From an uncultured Pseudomonadales bacterium (GTDB lineage: Bacteria; Pseudomonadota; Gammaproteobacteria; Pseudomonadales; Azotimanducaceae), in NCBI GenBank assembly GCA_958296295.1, contig OY282460.1, positions 1,426,001 to 1,490,000 of the forward strand: 64,000 nt of DNA, in the 5' to 3' direction. The position numbers and the translations under genes were made by a program. Below the pieces are notes generated by a model. That model saw nothing but the letters and a program-made list of their open reading frames with translations, did no database searches and was not told the DNA's origin. Shown here piece by piece: positions 43,920 to 52,062 of this stretch. The stretch's first letter is position 1. Every line of letters begins with the position of its first letter.

Positions 43920-44903
43920 CTAGAGCAACTCGGAGCTCGCAAGCGCCACGAAGGTGCCGTTGTTGCGGTAGGTGAGTTCCCGCATCAGCGCCGCGAAGCG
44001 GTTGCCCGAGGCGTCGCCGACGCGCACCGGAAAACCGACCCCGTGGATGCGCACGCGGCGGTCGCCGGTCGCGTCCACGCGGTTCACCTGATCCACGCGA
44101 TCCACCACCTTCTCTATGGACTGCCCGCTGTAGTCGTCGCCGAAGACGTAGATGCTGATCTTGCGATCTTCCGCGTAGAAGGTCTCGATGGCGCGGGTGA
44201 TGCCTTCCACCGGGCTGGAGTTGGAGTAGGGCTGCCAGCCGGCGAGCCGTTTCACGATGCTGTCGCGCACGGTCAGCGAATCTGGAATCCAACGCGCCGC
44301 GTATTCCGGAAACATGTAGTCGCCCATGTCGTTCATCACCTGGATACCCTTCACGCGCGGATAGATGGCCAAGGCCTCGCGCACCTTCCGCTGCGCGAGG
44401 GGCCAGGCGAACGTCTGCATGCTGCCGGACGTGTCGATGACGAAGATGATGTACTCGCTGTCCACGGTGATGCCGCCGATGGTGTTGCTGGCGCGCACGA
44501 AGTCCAAGCCGAGAAGCCGTTCCATCTCTTCGGTGAGCGACTGCTTGGCGCGCGCGAACGACTGGCGCTCGGTCAACTCGCGCTCGGACTTCTCGCTGGC
44601 CTCGCGGTGGCGGCCAAGGATGTCGCTGATTTCCCGCTCCAGTCGCGCCAGAGCGGCGAGGTCCAGCCGCAGCCGCAGCTCTTCGGCGCTCAGCTCCCGC
44701 GTCAGCTCGCGGGTGACGCCGCGAATGCGGTGCAAGGAGTCCCGCTTCTGCACCACCAGCCCGCGCAGGCTGACGACCGACTCTTCAAGCGGTATGGGTT
44801 CCACGGTGCGGATGACCATGAGCAGCAGGATGATGGCGCCGAACCCGCAACAGATCACGTCCAGGAAGGACAACCCGATCTCCTGCAAGCCGCGCCGCTT
44901 CAT
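43920..44903 (-). CDS. Membrane-anchored vWA protein B (ExbD-like transmembrane aspartate)
   Basis: This 327-residue protein has a short basic tail, one membrane span (about 12-32, LSFLDVICCGFGAII), a coiled coil (about 50-130) and a von Willebrand A domain (about 150-325) with the MIDAS motif DTSGSM (157-162). The span starts with D15, placed as in the ExbD/TolR/MotB stator spans (IDVVFLL type). The vWA domain would then be periplasmic. The paralogue next door (44900-45991) shares the anchor, coil and vWA order. Starts overlap by four bases. Function is inferred only. Confidence 0.87.
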   Translation of the reverse strand: MKRRGLQEIGLSFLDVICCGFGAIILLLMVIRTVEPIPLEESVVSLRGLVVQKRDSLHRIRGVTRELTRELSAEELRLRLDLAALARLEREISDILGRHREASEKSERELTERQSFARAKQSLTEEMERLLGLDFVRASNTIGGITVDSEYIIFVIDTSGSMQTFAWPLAQRKVREALAIYPRVKGIQVMNDMGDYMFPEYAARWIPDSLTVRDSIVKRLAGWQPYSNSSPVEGITRAIETFYAEDRKISIYVFGDDYSGQSIEKVVDRVDQVNRVDATGDRRVRIHGVGFPVRVGDASGNRFAALMRELTYRNNGTFVALASSELL

Positions 44904-45991
44904 GGCCAGTCCCGCGATGGCGACATGTAGGTGCCGCCGGATCGCGCGGCCAGCACCCAATACGCAGCGGACGCCAACAGGTCGCCTTCCAGCGGCAGCA
45001 GAATGACGTTCACGGGGACTTCCCCCGGCATGAGGTCCATGGCGTCGTTGAACAGCCGTTGGCGTTGGCGCGCGGTGACCACCCGGCCGCGCGCGCCTTT
45101 GGCGCCCTGTGTGGGCAGGCCGTCTGTTACGAGAAAGACGTTGTCGGGAAGCGGCCGCATGGACGAGATGGCGCCCATGACGCTCTCGAGGTTGGTGCCG
45201 CCGCTGGGAATCACCTCGGCGAGCGCCACCAAAGCGTCCTCCAGCGCGTCCGGATCCGTGGTTGGACGCCACTCGTTGTCACCCAGGGGGAACCAGCTCT
45301 CGGTGTTGTAGAGCACGATTTGGAAGTTGCCATCGATGGGCGCCTGGGCGGCGAGCCACTCGACGACGCGCAGCGCCCGCCGCCACTTGGGCGCCGCCCT
45401 TTGGCGCGCCGGAGACATGTTGCGCCGCCGCAGAATCTGCACGATCGTGGTGTCGAGCATGCTCGCCGAGACGTCCAGCGCGACGAGGATGTGCGTGCCT
45501 CCCACATACAACCCGGTGAGGTATTGGCGGTCTCCCTCGCCTTTGATTTCGCGCACTTGGAAGCCGCGCATCGCCTCTTCCTTTTCCCTTAGGCGCTGCA
45601 GGTCCCGGTCGCGGCGCTCGACGTCCGCCTTGAGGGCCAGCGTGCTCTCGCGCTGGGCCTTGGCGCGTTCGGTGAGGTCGAGCAGTTCGGCCTGGCGCCG
45701 GTCGCGATGCTCCCGTTTGGCGAGCAGATCGCGGCTGGCGTCGGCCACGCGCCGCCTCGCCGCATCCAGCCGCCGCCGCAGTTCGACCAGGTCCGCCTCG
45801 CCCTGCTCGATGAGATAGTCCAGCTTGCGCGACTCGGAAAGAAGCTCCGGGTCGGCGGCGAGACCTTGCAGATCGGTGCGGTGGTGGATGATGAGGAAGA
45901 TGAGCACCACCGCGCCGAAGCCGCAGGACATCACATCCAGGAACGACAGCGAGAACACTGTGAACCGCCGCTTGCCGCTCCGGCGCGCCAC
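44900..45991 (-). CDS. Membrane-anchored vWA protein A (ExbD-like transmembrane aspartate)
   Basis: This 363-residue protein has a basic tail, a single membrane span (about 15-36, LSFLDVMSCGFGAVVLIFLI), a long coiled coil (about 50-143) and a vWA domain (about 160-355). The MIDAS is D173-VSASM with SGGTNLESVM and FLVTDGLP as the other metal loops, so it is more complete than in its paralogue. D19 stands at the start of the span as in ion-driven stator subunits. It pairs with the vWA protein B gene (ATGA overlap) and follows the actin-fold gene by 15 bases. GTG start. Confidence 0.87.
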   Translation of the reverse strand: MARRSGKRRFTVFSLSFLDVMSCGFGAVVLIFLIIHHRTDLQGLAADPELLSESRKLDYLIEQGEADLVELRRRLDAARRRVADASRDLLAKREHRDRRQAELLDLTERAKAQRESTLALKADVERRDRDLQRLREKEEAMRGFQVREIKGEGDRQYLTGLYVGGTHILVALDVSASMLDTTIVQILRRRNMSPARQRAAPKWRRALRVVEWLAAQAPIDGNFQIVLYNTESWFPLGDNEWRPTTDPDALEDALVALAEVIPSGGTNLESVMGAISSMRPLPDNVFLVTDGLPTQGAKGARGRVVTARQRQRLFNDAMDLMPGEVPVNVILLPLEGDLLASAAYWVLAARSGGTYMSPSRDWP

Positions 45992-46006
45992 GGTGGCCGG
46001 GGCCGC

Positions 46007-47323
46007 TTACGCCGATCCTGCCGGAGCGCCGTCCAATACGGCGATCAAGCGAAACTCCAGACCGTCGTGGCGGATCACGTCGCCGCTGCCGACGGCCTGC
46101 TCGAACTCGATCCGTTCGCCGTTCAGCCGGACATCGCCGGTGGTGGGAACGATGGCGAAGCCGCCGCCCCGCCGCCTGACGCGGAATCCGCGCTCGCCGT
46201 TCGCGGCCGGATGGTCAGCGGCGGAGGTTTCGTCCGCCAACGGCAACGCGATCGCGCCGCACAACAGATGCGTGGGCGGGGGCGCTTCGGGAGCGCTCTG
46301 CTGTTCCTCGGCGGACGGCACGGGCAGCGAAGTGGCTAGGCGCACGCTTTCGTCCGGGCTCAAGAGCCGTTCGGATTGCCGGGCCAGCGCTTGCGGCAGC
46401 GCGTTCTCCGGCAACCGCAACAGGCGATGTCCGGCCGCTTCGAGGTGCGCGGCCAAACCCGGCGGGCGCAAGGCGCGGTGCGTCAGCACAAGCGTGTCGG
46501 GCGCGCCGATGGCGTCGGCGAGCAAGCCGTAGCGCTGCTCCGCCTTCTCCGCGAACGCCCGCGGGTCTACGCTGACGCGGTGGGAGATGTCGCCGTGGCG
46601 CACTTCGATGGTGAACTCGGCGACTTGCCGTGCCGCCCCAGCGCCGATTTGATCGAAGAGCTGCTGGAAGAGCTGCTGATCGGTGGCCGCAACGCGCAGC
46701 GGATCGAAGCGCGTGCTTTCCACGAAACGATCCGCCACCGCGTCTATCCAACCTTCCATCATCGCCAACAGACCAGCCGCCGGCACCTCGGCCGCTTGGC
46801 CGCGGCGCAGCTGCGGCCCGTCCGGTTCGTCCGTGGCCAACGTCAAACCTGTGACCGTGGCGCGATGCAGCCCAAGATCCACCACGCGACAAGGGCCGGG
46901 CAGCCGCAACGCGCTCGCCGCGGCCACCGCGGCGTCCACGAAAGCGCGGATCTTGAAGCCGGCCTCGCTGGCGATGCCGAGCAGCAGCGACAGGTGCGCC
47001 GCGGTGGCGGTTGGGGGGACGGCGACGATCACCTCGGCGGGACTGGCGGAGTCGCCGAGGGCGGCGCGGATTTCCAACAGATGCAAATACACCAGATCCG
47101 CCTGATTGGCCACCGACCGGCCGGCCGGCGTCACCGGATCCGCGTTCAGACGCTGCCAGAACGCGTTGTGCAGCTGCCGCGGACGCAGCCTGGATTGCGC
47201 CAAGGCGGCGTGCCCGAACAACACCTCGCGCCCTTCCACCAGGGCGACGCCCGGTTCCCGGTACAAGACGTGGCCATCGCGCGACAGCGCCACCTCGGCG
47301 TCCGCGATGTCCAGCAGGTTCAT
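46007..47323 (-). CDS. Actin/Hsp70-fold protein with FHA-like tail
   Basis: This 438-residue soluble protein has an actin-like ATPase fold: DIADAEVALSRDGHVLY at the start (phosphate-1 loop), VIVAVPPTATAAHLSLLLG, and CRVVDLGLHRATVTGL (145-160, phosphate-2 loop). The last 55 residues (about 380-435) are beta-rich, with FAIVPTTGDVRLNGERI and GSGDVIRHDGLEF, and resemble an FHA domain. Phosphothreonine binding is only a suggestion. I know no named gene with this layout. It sits between the channel gene and the vWA genes on one strand. Confidence 0.8.
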   Translation of the reverse strand: MNLLDIADAEVALSRDGHVLYREPGVALVEGREVLFGHAALAQSRLRPRQLHNAFWQRLNADPVTPAGRSVANQADLVYLHLLEIRAALGDSASPAEVIVAVPPTATAAHLSLLLGIASEAGFKIRAFVDAAVAAASALRLPGPCRVVDLGLHRATVTGLTLATDEPDGPQLRRGQAAEVPAAGLLAMMEGWIDAVADRFVESTRFDPLRVAATDQQLFQQLFDQIGAGAARQVAEFTIEVRHGDISHRVSVDPRAFAEKAEQRYGLLADAIGAPDTLVLTHRALRPPGLAAHLEAAGHRLLRLPENALPQALARQSERLLSPDESVRLATSLPVPSAEEQQSAPEAPPPTHLLCGAIALPLADETSAADHPAANGERGFRVRRRGGGFAIVPTTGDVRLNGERIEFEQAVGSGDVIRHDGLEFRLIAVLDGAPAGSA

Positions 47324-47390
47324 GCCGGCGGCCCCGGTGTTGGCGCCCCTGCTTGCGGGTGACGGGCCGTGCGCGGGACGTCGCGCCGGC

Positions 47391-48230
47391 TCATGGCGTG
47401 TGAGCCGTTGCTTGGCCGCGCACTTGCATGTGCCGAATCAACGCGTCGTCGCAGTAGTGCTGCGCGTCGAGCACGAGGCGTTCCTGCACCAATTGCAGTT
47501 GATGCATCAGGAACATCACGAAGATGCTCACCACCAGCGCCACGAAGGTGGAGTTGAAGGCCACGCCCAAGCTGGTGGTGACGCCGGCGATGTTGCCTTC
47601 AACGGCCTCGTAGGCCTGACCTAGCGCGTCGCCGATGCCGCGCACCGTGCCGATGAACCCGATGGACGGAATGGCCCAGGCGATGTAGCGCACCATGGCG
47701 AGCTCGCTGTCCAGCCGGTCGGACTCGGCTTCGCACACGGCGCGCACCGCGGTTGACACGTCTTGGACGTTGCGTGTGGACGCGAACCGCTGCAAGGCGG
47801 CAAGCAGCGCCCGCGGCAGCAGGTTCCCCCGGATCGCCTCCGGCAGCGCTTGCAGCGGACGGGCGTACTCGCGGGTGTCTTCGGGAAGAATGCTCATGCC
47901 CTCGGCCACTTCCACGAGACGTTGCCCCAACATGCGGCGCTCGCGCACCGAGTGGTGGGCCTTCATGCCCATTATGGCCATCGCCCACAGCGCCAGAATG
48001 AAGCAGGATTCCTGCTCGTAGTCGCGCAGCACGACGTACAGCGACCGGTCGGGAACGAAGGAATCGCCCAGCGCCGCCCGATCGGCCTGCGCCTCCAGGA
48101 TGGCGTCGGCGTTCGGCCGCACCACGGTGACGTACGCCAGATGGACGACGATGATCGCCGCCACAAGGGCGCTGGTCTGGAAGGCGAAGTCGAAAGGCAG
48201 CGTTCGGCGCAAGGTCGCGGTCCTTCTCAA
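47391..48230 (-). CDS. MotA/TolQ/ExbB-family channel protein
   Basis: This 279-residue inner-membrane protein has four spans (about 17-37, 75-93, 180-203, 222-245) with a cytoplasmic loop between the second and third, as in MotA_ExbB (PF01618) proteins. The third span has PSIGFIGTVRGIG and the fourth TTSLGVAFNSTFVALVVSI, with threonines T195 and T228 at the positions used for ion passage in TolQ/ExbB. The TTG start at 48230 overlaps the previous stop by four bases. There is no usual exbD/tolR-size partner beside it; the two vWA proteins may fill that role. Confidence 0.9.
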   Translation of the reverse strand: MRRTATLRRTLPFDFAFQTSALVAAIIVVHLAYVTVVRPNADAILEAQADRAALGDSFVPDRSLYVVLRDYEQESCFILALWAMAIMGMKAHHSVRERRMLGQRLVEVAEGMSILPEDTREYARPLQALPEAIRGNLLPRALLAALQRFASTRNVQDVSTAVRAVCEAESDRLDSELAMVRYIAWAIPSIGFIGTVRGIGDALGQAYEAVEGNIAGVTTSLGVAFNSTFVALVVSIFVMFLMHQLQLVQERLVLDAQHYCDDALIRHMQVRGQATAHTP

Positions 48231-48577
48231 ATGTCCACCGGGAACGCCACGGAGATGTCCTCCGAGATGTTCTCGGTGGGTACGAACACCTCTTCGGGAT
48301 CGCCGCCGGCGGTCGCTGCCGGTTCTCCATCGCCCGGGGGTGTTTCGGCTTCCTCCCGTTCCGCTTCGCCCCGGGCGGCGGTTGCCGGCGTGGTCTCAAC
48401 GCCTTCCACTGGCCCCTCGGACTCGGCGGCGGCAGGCGCTTCGGCTTGTTCCGCGGCAAGGCCCGGTAGTACCAAAACGAGGGCCAAACAGGCGCCTGCG
48501 AGCGGGAGACGGCGGCGGTTGTCAGCCGGCGACCTTTTCGCCACGGGGTTTCGACGCGACTTTCCCAACGATCCCAT
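48227..48577 (-). CDS. Small exported acidic protein, first gene of the motor-like operon
   Basis: I do not recognise a named family. The predicted 116-residue product has a basic start, a membrane/signal helix (about 26-42, AGACLALVLVLPGLAA) and an acidic Ala/Glu/Pro-rich tail ending EEVFVPTENISEDISVAFPVDI-like; the last 22 residues (from EEVFV) have a designed look, possibly a binding tail. The start is uncertain: the ATG at 48577 is the best; the frame is open to a GTG at 48610. Its stop overlaps the channel-gene TTG start by four bases, so it belongs with the operon. Confidence 0.72.
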   Translation of the reverse strand: MGSLGKSRRNPVAKRSPADNRRRLPLAGACLALVLVLPGLAAEQAEAPAAAESEGPVEGVETTPATAARGEAEREEAETPPGDGEPAATAGGDPEEVFVPTENISEDISVAFPVDI

Positions 48578-48670
48578 GAGGCTACTGTAACGCAACATCC
48601 ACCGGATCACCGCGGGGAGGCGTTCGGCAAAGCCCGGCTACACTTGGCGTTTGCTTCAAACAAGACCGCC

Positions 48671-49672
48671 ATGCGCACGAAACGTCCCACCGTCGCCGCC
48701 GCCGAGGAGATACTCGGCGGCTACTTTCCCGTTCTCGACCACGGCTTCGTGGCGCTTGTGGATTACATGGGCACGGACGCGGACATCGAACGCGCCGCCC
48801 GGGTGAGCTACGGCGCCGGCACCCGTCGCGTGAGCCAAACGCGCGGCCTCGTGCGCTACCTGCAACGCCACCACCACACCACGCCGGCAGAGATGGTGGA
48901 GTTCAAGTTCCACTGCGCCATGCCGATTTTCGTGGCGCGGCAGTGGATTCGCCACCGCACCGCGTCGGTGAACGAGTTGTCGGCGCGCTACAGCCTGCTG
49001 CCGCTGTTGTTCTACACGCCGAAGGCGGCGGATTTCGCCCTGCAAAGCAAGGTCAACAACCAAGGCCGCGAAGCCGACCCGGCGCCTGACGCGCTGCACG
49101 TCCAAGCCGTCGCCCGCTGGGAGCGGTTGCGCCAAGACGCCGCGGACGCCTACGGCTGGCTTCTGCAAGAGGACGTTGCCCGGGAACTCGCCCGCATCGA
49201 CCTGCCGCTTTCCACCTACACGCAGTGGTATTGGAAGATCGACTTGCACAATTTGCTGCACTTTCTCACGTTGCGCGTGGACGCCCATGCGCAGCGGGAA
49301 ATCCGCGCCTACGGCGAGGTGATGGCCGGCATGTTGCAGCGCGTGGCGCCGCTGGCTTTCGAGGCTTGGCTGCATTACGACGTGCTCGGCGCGCGGCTGA
49401 GCTTCGGCGAGCGGAGGGCTTTGGCCAGGCTTCTTCGCCCCAGCGTCGATGGCGAAGGCGTGTCGGTGCGTGGCGGCGCGGCCGGCCTCGACCGCGTCGC
49501 GCTCCGGGAGCTCGGCCTTTCGGCGCGGGAAATCCACGAGTTGCGCGAGAAGCTCCAAGCGCCACCGCAGCCGGACTTCAGCCTCGATCTCGCCAACATG
49601 CGCGGCGCCGAGGAGATGGAGCGGCGCATGGACAAGGCGGTGCCGGCGGTGGAGCGCCCGCCGAACGGGTGA
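48671..49672 (+). CDS. thyX: Flavin-dependent thymidylate synthase
   Basis: ThyX makes dTMP from dUMP with methylene-tetrahydrofolate and NADPH, using FAD. The 333-residue protein contains the signature R94-HRTASVNELSARYS (RHRxxSxNExSxRYS) and HHHTTPAEMVEFKFH. The carboxy-terminal region (about 245-333) is longer than in many ThyX proteins. The ATG at 48671 matches homologues better than the upstream in-frame ATG at 48644. It is divergent from the motor-like operon. A TACACT element at 48639-48644 may be a -10 site. Confidence 0.95.
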   Translation: MRTKRPTVAAAEEILGGYFPVLDHGFVALVDYMGTDADIERAARVSYGAGTRRVSQTRGLVRYLQRHHHTTPAEMVEFKFHCAMPIFVARQWIRHRTASVNELSARYSLLPLLFYTPKAADFALQSKVNNQGREADPAPDALHVQAVARWERLRQDAADAYGWLLQEDVARELARIDLPLSTYTQWYWKIDLHNLLHFLTLRVDAHAQREIRAYGEVMAGMLQRVAPLAFEAWLHYDVLGARLSFGERRALARLLRPSVDGEGVSVRGGAAGLDRVALRELGLSAREIHELREKLQAPPQPDFSLDLANMRGAEEMERRMDKAVPAVERPPNG

Positions 49673-49713
49673 CGTCGCGCGGATTCAACGGCGCGACGGG
49701 CGAGACGTGGCGC

Positions 49714-52041
49714 TCACCCCAACGCCCCGGCCGATCGCAGCCGCTCCGCTTCGGCGGCGTCGACGCCAAGCAGTTCGCGGAGCACGAAGTCGTTGTGCTC
49801 GCCGAGACAGGGCGCCGCCGCGCGCAAGCGCTGGGGCGTGCGCGAGTAGATCGTCGCCGGGCCGTCGTAGGGCGTCGGCCCCATCACCGGGTGGTTCAAA
49901 GTGACGAAAAAGCCGCGGTGCTTTAGCTGAGGGTCTTCGTAGAGGTCGCTCGGTCGCAGCACGGCGTAAGCCGGAACGCCGGCCCGCCGGAGCGTCTCGG
50001 CCGCCGCGAACGCCTCTCGCCGCCGGCACCAATCCGCCAGCGTGTCGTCGCCGAGCAGCGTGTGAAGCGCGGCCCGCTCGGTGTCGTTTTCCACGCCCGC
50101 CGCCAGGTAGCGTTGCTCGCCGGCGCAAGCAAAAACGCCGTGCGGCGCCAAGCCGGGGGATCCTTGGCCAAGCCGTGTGGCCACTTCGCCGGTTGCGGCG
50201 TAGCGCAGAATCAGCGGTTCGAGGAAGCGGATGCCGCACTCCACCTGGGCCAGGTCGATGTGCTGACCAAAGCCGGTGCGTTGGCGGTGCAGGAGGGCGG
50301 CGGCGAGCGCGCTGACGCCGAAACGGGGCGCGATGAAATCGGTGTACGCGCCCCACGGCCCCGCCGGCGGCCGATCCGGCCAACCCACCAGTTCGAACAG
50401 CCCGGCGATGGCGGCGCCTTGGCTGCCGAAACCCGAGTAGCCGCGTTCGGGCCCGGTTTGGCCGCGCATGGACGTGGACAGCATCACCAAGTCGTCGCGC
50501 CCCGCGGTCAACGTTTCCCAGTCCAGACCGAAGCGCGCCATGGTGCCGGGCGAGTAGCTTTCCAGCACGACGTCCGCCCAGTCGGCGAAGCGTCGCGCCA
50601 ATTCGCGGCCGCGCGGGTTCTTGAGATCCACCGTCGCGCCGTATTTGGAGGTGTTGAAGTTGGCCATGAACTGGGCGCGATCCGGCCCCGGCTCGCGGGC
50701 CTTGAACGGTGGCGAGGCGCGCAGCAAGTCCAAGCGGTGGGGCGACTCGAGGCGCACCACCGTGGCGCCGTGATCGGCGAGCGCCTTGCCGATCATCGGC
50801 CCGACGCCGACCCAGCTGAAGTCCGCCACCTTGAGGCCGGCGAACGGCCCGGCGGGCGCGGCGGCGTCCGATTCCGCGGTGGGAGGCACGTTGGCACGAG
50901 GCTTTGGTAGCGGCGAGCTGCCCAAGGCCGGTGCCGGGCGGGGATGCGCGAGGGGCGTGCGCGAGAGCCGCGCGAACGGCCCGGCGTGTGTTCTTCGTCC
51001 GGCCCGCACCCAGAAGTTCCGGGCTTCGAGATGCGGATCCCGGAGCAGATCAGCGACCGTGTGGATGGCCGCCAAGGTCAGCCCGTGGCGCGACGAGTAC
51101 GCCTGAACCTCCTGCTTGGTCTTGGTGGCGAGGAGCGCCATGATCAAGTCGGCGCCTTCCTGCGCGGCCTCCAGATCCAGCGTGCCGGCGCGCAGATCCG
51201 CGATCCACCGCCGCATGTCCAAGTCGCGCACGCGTTTGGGCACGGGAACGTCCGAACCGTCGAGCCAGCGCAGCAGCGCGTCGAAGGTGCGCTCGCCGAT
51301 GTCGCGCATCTGGAACCGCACTTGCGCCACCCCGTCTTTGCATTGCGCGATGCCGGGCAGCCGCAGCCTCTGCTGCGCCAGGAACGGCGGCGGCTGACCG
51401 CGAAACTCGCTGGTGCCGGGCGGATTCGCGCCGGTGTTCGGCGGGTAGCCGGTGGCGTTCATCAGCGTCCACACGACGCACGCCTGGGCGGACACGTCCA
51501 AATGCTGGCCGCGACCGGACCGCTCGCGCTCGCAGAGCGCGATCACGATGTCCGCCGCCGCCTGCGCGCCGGCGTGGAACGCGGCCTGCGGCATTGCGCC
51601 CATCGGCACCGGCGGGCGGTCGCCGTCCCCCTGCAGGCCCACGAGGCCGCCGGCCGCCTCCACCGTCACCTCCGCCGCCGGGGCGTCCGCAAGCGGGCCG
51701 CTGACGCCGAACGGCGTGATGGACACATGCACCAAGCGCGGAAACTCGTCCGCGAGGTGGCGGCGGCAACCGGACTCGATGAACACGTCCGCGTCGGGCA
51801 GAAAGGGCAGCGGATCGTCGGCCACCACGCTCTCCTTGCCGGCGCCGACGCTGGCCCAATACAGCGACTCGTCATCGTCCCACGGGCCGATGCGGCGCGA
51901 ATCGCACCCCTCGGGCGGCTCGACCTTGCAAACGTCCGCGCCCAATTCGGCCAGAATGCGGCCGGCCAGATCGCCCCACCGGCAGGTGGTGTCGATCACG
52001 CGGATGCCGGCCAGCGGCGGCGCGTTCGCGGGCGTCTCCAT
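49714..52041 (-). CDS. Tandem fused CaiB/BaiF-type CoA-transferase
   Basis: This 775-residue protein consists of two type-III CoA-transferase domains (about 8-375 and 400-770). The second half keeps the catalytic aspartate (AYTDFIAPRFG) and the TGFGQHIDLAQ block; the first half has MGAMPQAAFHAG where the aspartate should be, so it is probably structural. Type-III enzymes move CoA from one acid to another. It leads a run of three such genes, followed by a dehydrogenase and an epimerase-like gene on the minus strand. The substrate is unknown. Confidence 0.91.
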   Translation of the reverse strand: METPANAPPLAGIRVIDTTCRWGDLAGRILAELGADVCKVEPPEGCDSRRIGPWDDDESLYWASVGAGKESVVADDPLPFLPDADVFIESGCRRHLADEFPRLVHVSITPFGVSGPLADAPAAEVTVEAAGGLVGLQGDGDRPPVPMGAMPQAAFHAGAQAAADIVIALCERERSGRGQHLDVSAQACVVWTLMNATGYPPNTGANPPGTSEFRGQPPPFLAQQRLRLPGIAQCKDGVAQVRFQMRDIGERTFDALLRWLDGSDVPVPKRVRDLDMRRWIADLRAGTLDLEAAQEGADLIMALLATKTKQEVQAYSSRHGLTLAAIHTVADLLRDPHLEARNFWVRAGRRTHAGPFARLSRTPLAHPRPAPALGSSPLPKPRANVPPTAESDAAAPAGPFAGLKVADFSWVGVGPMIGKALADHGATVVRLESPHRLDLLRASPPFKAREPGPDRAQFMANFNTSKYGATVDLKNPRGRELARRFADWADVVLESYSPGTMARFGLDWETLTAGRDDLVMLSTSMRGQTGPERGYSGFGSQGAAIAGLFELVGWPDRPPAGPWGAYTDFIAPRFGVSALAAALLHRQRTGFGQHIDLAQVECGIRFLEPLILRYAATGEVATRLGQGSPGLAPHGVFACAGEQRYLAAGVENDTERAALHTLLGDDTLADWCRRREAFAAAETLRRAGVPAYAVLRPSDLYEDPQLKHRGFFVTLNHPVMGPTPYDGPATIYSRTPQRLRAAAPCLGEHNDFVLRELLGVDAAEAERLRSAGALG

Positions 52042-52062
52042 CAGCTTCGGCCGATGCGGGCG

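Noticed and set aside
42314..48577. Zorya-type defence system
   Set aside because: A MotA-like protein is present, but there is no ZorB with an OmpA domain, no ZorC, no ZorD helicase and no ZorE nuclease.
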